Below, piece by piece: positions 5,194-6,944 of a DNA stretch of 6,944 nt. A model generated the notes under the pieces. That model was not told the origin of the DNA and ran no database searches. It saw nothing but the letters and a program-made list of their open reading frames with translations. Every line of letters starts with the position of its first letter. Position 1 is the stretch's first letter. The translations under genes were made by a program, and so were the position numbers. This DNA is from a bacterium (GTDB taxonomy: Bacteria; Krumholzibacteriota; Krumholzibacteriia; WVZY01): positions 1 to 6,944 of the forward strand of contig JAPUJU010000091.1 of the NCBI GenBank assembly GCA_027296025.1, written 5' to 3'.

Positions 5194-6171
5194 ATGAAAC
5201 ACGACAAGTTCCGGCATTCACCCACCGAACCGATTCTTCTCGAGCCCGGGATGACGACGGACGAGCTGCTTCGCCGAATGGAGCGGGTATCGTTCCAGGG
5301 AAGGCAGATCGCCCGGGCGGTCCGCGTCTGGCAGACGGCGCTCGAGGAGGATGCGTTCGTCATGATGGGACTCGCCGGTGCGATGACCGCGGCCGGCATG
5401 AAGACAATCGTTCGGCAACTGATCGAGCTCCGTTATATAGACTGCCTTGTCTCAACCGGCGCCAACCTTTTCCATGATATATATGAGAGCCTTGGAACGC
5501 CGCATTATATGGGTTCGCCTGACGAGGATGATGAGGAGCTCTTCGAGGAAGGTCTGGACCGCGTCTACGATACATACGCGGACGAGAGAGAATTTGAGAA
5601 AATCGACGAGTGGATCGGAAAATGGGCCAACTCCGAGCTCGAGAAGCGGCCGTATACCACCCGGGAATTTCTCTATGAACTCGGACTGGAAGTGGAGCGC
5701 AAGACGGGCGGAAAAACACCGGGAATCCTGACCGAAGCTGCCAGACACAAGTTGCCGATCTACTGCCCGGCGATCGCGGATTCATCGATCGGTATCGGCC
5801 TTGCGAGCGCAGCGGAAAACTTCGTGTTCGACCTTATAGAGGACGTCAGGGAAACCGGTCGCCTCGTGATCGACAAGAAAACGATGGTCCTCTACTGTGG
5901 CGGCGGTACCCCCAAAAACTTCATTCAGCAGACCGAGGTGACGGCCAAACATCTCGGCGCGGATCCCAAGGGGCACCAATATGCCGTGCAACTCATTACC
6001 GATGCCCCCCACTGGGGTGGGCTGAGCGGATGCACATTCGATGAGGCCGTCAGCTGGGGAAAGATCGATCCTGCCGGGGAAAAGGTCACGGTCTTCTGCG
6101 ACGCCACGATCGCACTTCCCATGGTAGCGTCCGCGCTGCTTACCCGCATGAAAGGGGAATCGCGCCGCTAA
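5194..6171 (+). CDS. Deoxyhypusine synthase-like protein (possible homospermidine synthase)
   Basis: This 325-residue protein has the deoxyhypusine synthase fold, which uses NAD+ and a catalytic lysine to move a 4-aminobutyl group from a polyamine to an acceptor amine. Seen: LVSTGANLFHD (85-95) and DSSIGIGL (196-203), which match NAD-site regions; DLIED (213-217); GGGTPKNF (236-243); and DEAVSWGKI (283-291) carrying catalytic K290 with E284 and W288. Differences from eukaryotic DHS are Asn-Phe (242-243) in place of the active-site His pair, and WGGLSG where DHS has the Asp-rich DGSDSG, so spermidine binding and acceptor choice must differ. GGGAGG (5182-5187) sits 6 bases before the ATG, 3 bases after the agmatinase stop, so the genes are co-transcribed. 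With putrescine made by its neighbours, homospermidine synthesis is a reasonable guess; an unknown protein or amine acceptor is the alternative. No eIF5A gene is in the window. Confidence 0.87.
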   Translation: MKHDKFRHSPTEPILLEPGMTTDELLRRMERVSFQGRQIARAVRVWQTALEEDAFVMMGLAGAMTAAGMKTIVRQLIELRYIDCLVSTGANLFHDIYESLGTPHYMGSPDEDDEELFEEGLDRVYDTYADEREFEKIDEWIGKWANSELEKRPYTTREFLYELGLEVERKTGGKTPGILTEAARHKLPIYCPAIADSSIGIGLASAAENFVFDLIEDVRETGRLVIDKKTMVLYCGGGTPKNFIQQTEVTAKHLGADPKGHQYAVQLITDAPHWGGLSGCTFDEAVSWGKIDPAGEKVTVFCDATIALPMVASALLTRMKGESRR

Positions 6172-6262
6172 GCGGCGGACGCCGCGGTCAGCAACTAAGC
6201 CGATGGGCGCTGCGCGAGCGTAATTCTGCAGGAGCGGGCGAGGATCCGCTGCCGCAGGCAGC
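6163..6262. other. GC-rich spacer with overlapping hairpins after the polyamine operon
   Basis: CGCCGC (6163-6168) pairs with GCGGCG (6172-6177) around the TAA stop codon of the DHS-like gene. GCGGC (6172-6176) can instead pair with GCCGC (6181-6185). Further on, GCTGCC/GGCAGC (6248-6253/6257-6262) forms a 6-bp stem with a 3-base loop. None is followed by a T-run on either strand, so these are not clear rho-independent terminators. They may stall ribosomes or protect the 3' end, or only reflect local GC richness. No gene was seen in 6172-6311. Confidence 0.4.
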
Positions 6263-6311
6263 CAGCCGAGCGAAGCGGGCAGCATGAAGCGAGTGCGCGC
6301 CCGTTGGCGCC

Positions 6312-6704
6312 CTAGTCAGATTTATAACGGTGCATGAGGTACGCACCGAGTGCGATGATGAGAAGTGGGATGATCCAGTTGCTGAGCAACCCGACCGCAT
6401 AGGCGAACCAGACAACGCCGACGATGACGAGAATGGCGCCGCCCGACGATGATGTGAAGAACCCGCGCAGCCTGCCTTCCTGAAACTTCGGATTGCTTTT
6501 GATGTTGTTCATGCCCTTCTCGAAGGCGTCCTCCATCTTCTTCACACCGTCGGACATGGCCCGGGAAAACCGGTCGGCAAAGTGATCGAGTCGATCCTCT
6601 ACCTGTGGCTTTGATTTACTCGGTTCCGCCTTCGGTTCTTCTTCCGGTGCTTCCGATGACTCCGACTCTTTTTTCCTGGTTTTTGCCTTACTCTCTTTCG
6701 GCAT
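6312..6704 (-). CDS. Small membrane protein: charged N-terminus, two C-terminal TM segments (LiaF/DUF5668-like)
   Basis: The 130-residue protein has three parts. Residues 1-34 are a highly charged, probably disordered tail rich in Lys, Glu, Ser and Pro. Residues 35-80 are amphipathic helix (VEDRLDHFADRFSRAMSDGV and following). Residues 88-124 hold two hydrophobic segments, about 88-107 and 109-124, joined by a tight SNW turn. The C-terminal pattern GAILVIVGVV...GLLSNWIIPLLIIALGAYL resembles the two-helix hairpin of LiaI/LiaF-type (DUF5668) proteins linked to envelope-stress sensing, but this is a pattern match by eye. The start is firm: AAAGGAGAG ends 2 bases before the ATG. It follows the next minus-strand gene by 30 bases and is probably co-transcribed with it. 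Function unknown. Confidence 0.82.
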   Translation of the reverse strand: MPKESKAKTRKKESESSEAPEEEPKAEPSKSKPQVEDRLDHFADRFSRAMSDGVKKMEDAFEKGMNNIKSNPKFQEGRLRGFFTSSSGGAILVIVGVVWFAYAVGLLSNWIIPLLIIALGAYLMHRYKSD

Positions 6705-6734
6705 GTCTCTCCTTTCAGCGCACCGCGGGCACGC

Positions 6735-6944
6735 CTAGTTTCGGATGTGCGGAACGTGACGGCTGGCAACCACGAGTCCAATTATACTCAAAACGAGAAG
6801 CAGCGCAACACCGGTCAGAAATATGTAAACCGCCTCCAACGACCAGGTGGTCTTCACAAAACCCACCAGATAGACGCTGGTTGCCCCCACACCGAACGTC
6901 AGAATGAATTTCACGGCAAAAGCGATGCTTCTCCATCGTGACGG
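6735..6944 (-). CDS. Small two-TM membrane protein, C-terminal part (5' end cut by window)
   Basis: Reading the minus strand from the right edge, a frame stays open for 69 codons and ends in TAG at 6737-6735. It has no Met codon, so the start lies beyond the window. The translation has two clear hydrophobic segments: IAFAVKFILTFGVG and the following residues to about residue 30, and VYIFLTGVALLLVLSIIGLV at about 39-58. A short hydrophilic loop (KTTWSLEA) joins them, and the tail ends ASRHVPHIRN. This membrane-like composition is unlikely by chance, whereas the competing frames here look random (Cys/Arg/Ser-rich). It lies 30 bases upstream of the 130-residue membrane protein gene on the same strand, suggesting one transcript and possibly a shared envelope role. 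No family is recognised. Confidence 0.7.
   Translation of the reverse strand, partial: PSRWRSIAFAVKFILTFGVGATSVYLVGFVKTTWSLEAVYIFLTGVALLLVLSIIGLVVASRHVPHIRN

Noticed and set aside
6163..6262. Rho-independent terminator for the polyamine operon
   Set aside because: The hairpins are strong in GC but no T-run follows on either strand, so they are reported only as hairpins.
6715..6936. 73-codon minus frame starting MEKHRFCREIH at the right edge
   Set aside because: It overlaps, in another frame, the clean two-helix membrane protein frame; its Cys/Arg/Ser-rich composition looks like an out-of-frame shadow.
1..6944. CRISPR array, insertion sequence or phage genes
   Set aside because: The only regular repeats are the coding 36-bp units. 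No spacer-repeat structure, transposase, integrase or terminal inverted repeats were seen.

Overview
The window looks like chromosomal DNA from a GC-moderate to GC-rich, Gram-negative-type bacterium. Support for this is an exported N-terminal domain on an antiporter, good Shine-Dalgarno sites and sigma-70-like promoters. The combination of pyruvoyl-dependent arginine decarboxylase, agmatinase-type hydrolase and bacterial deoxyhypusine synthase-like protein occurs in several deep bacterial lineages (for example Bacteroidota/Chlorobi relatives and uncultivated phyla). I cannot name the phylum from this sequence alone.

Layout, left to right. (1) The 3' end of a TPR-like helical-repeat protein on + (2-619, cut by the window edge). 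(2) A convergent gene on - (632-2566) for an NhaC-type Na+/H+ antiporter with a signal peptide and an extra N-terminal extracytoplasmic domain. (3) A gene-poor, AT-richer stretch of about 700 bp (2567-3274) with promoter-like sites and small repeats. (4) A short gene on + (3275-3583) for a 102-residue polycationic protein, two-thirds Lys+Arg, in near-perfect Lys-X alternation, closed by a rho-independent terminator. (5) A compact three-gene + operon (3767-6171): pyruvoyl-dependent arginine decarboxylase, agmatinase-family ureohydrolase and deoxyhypusine synthase-like protein. (6) A GC-rich spacer. (7) Two small membrane-protein genes on - (6312-6704, and 6735 to the window end), the second cut by the edge and only visible as an open frame without a start codon.

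The operon in (5) reads as a polyamine pathway: arginine to agmatine (plus CO2), agmatine to putrescine (plus urea), then an NAD-dependent aminobutyl transfer by the DHS-like enzyme. That enzyme keeps the catalytic lysine (K290) but has lost acidic and histidine residues that eukaryotic DHS uses around spermidine, so its product may be homospermidine or an unknown aminobutyl adduct rather than deoxyhypusine. The operon sits directly behind a gene for a lysine-repeat protein that probably binds nucleic acid. The two units have separate promoters and a terminator between them, so any functional link between protein polycation and small-molecule polycations is inference.
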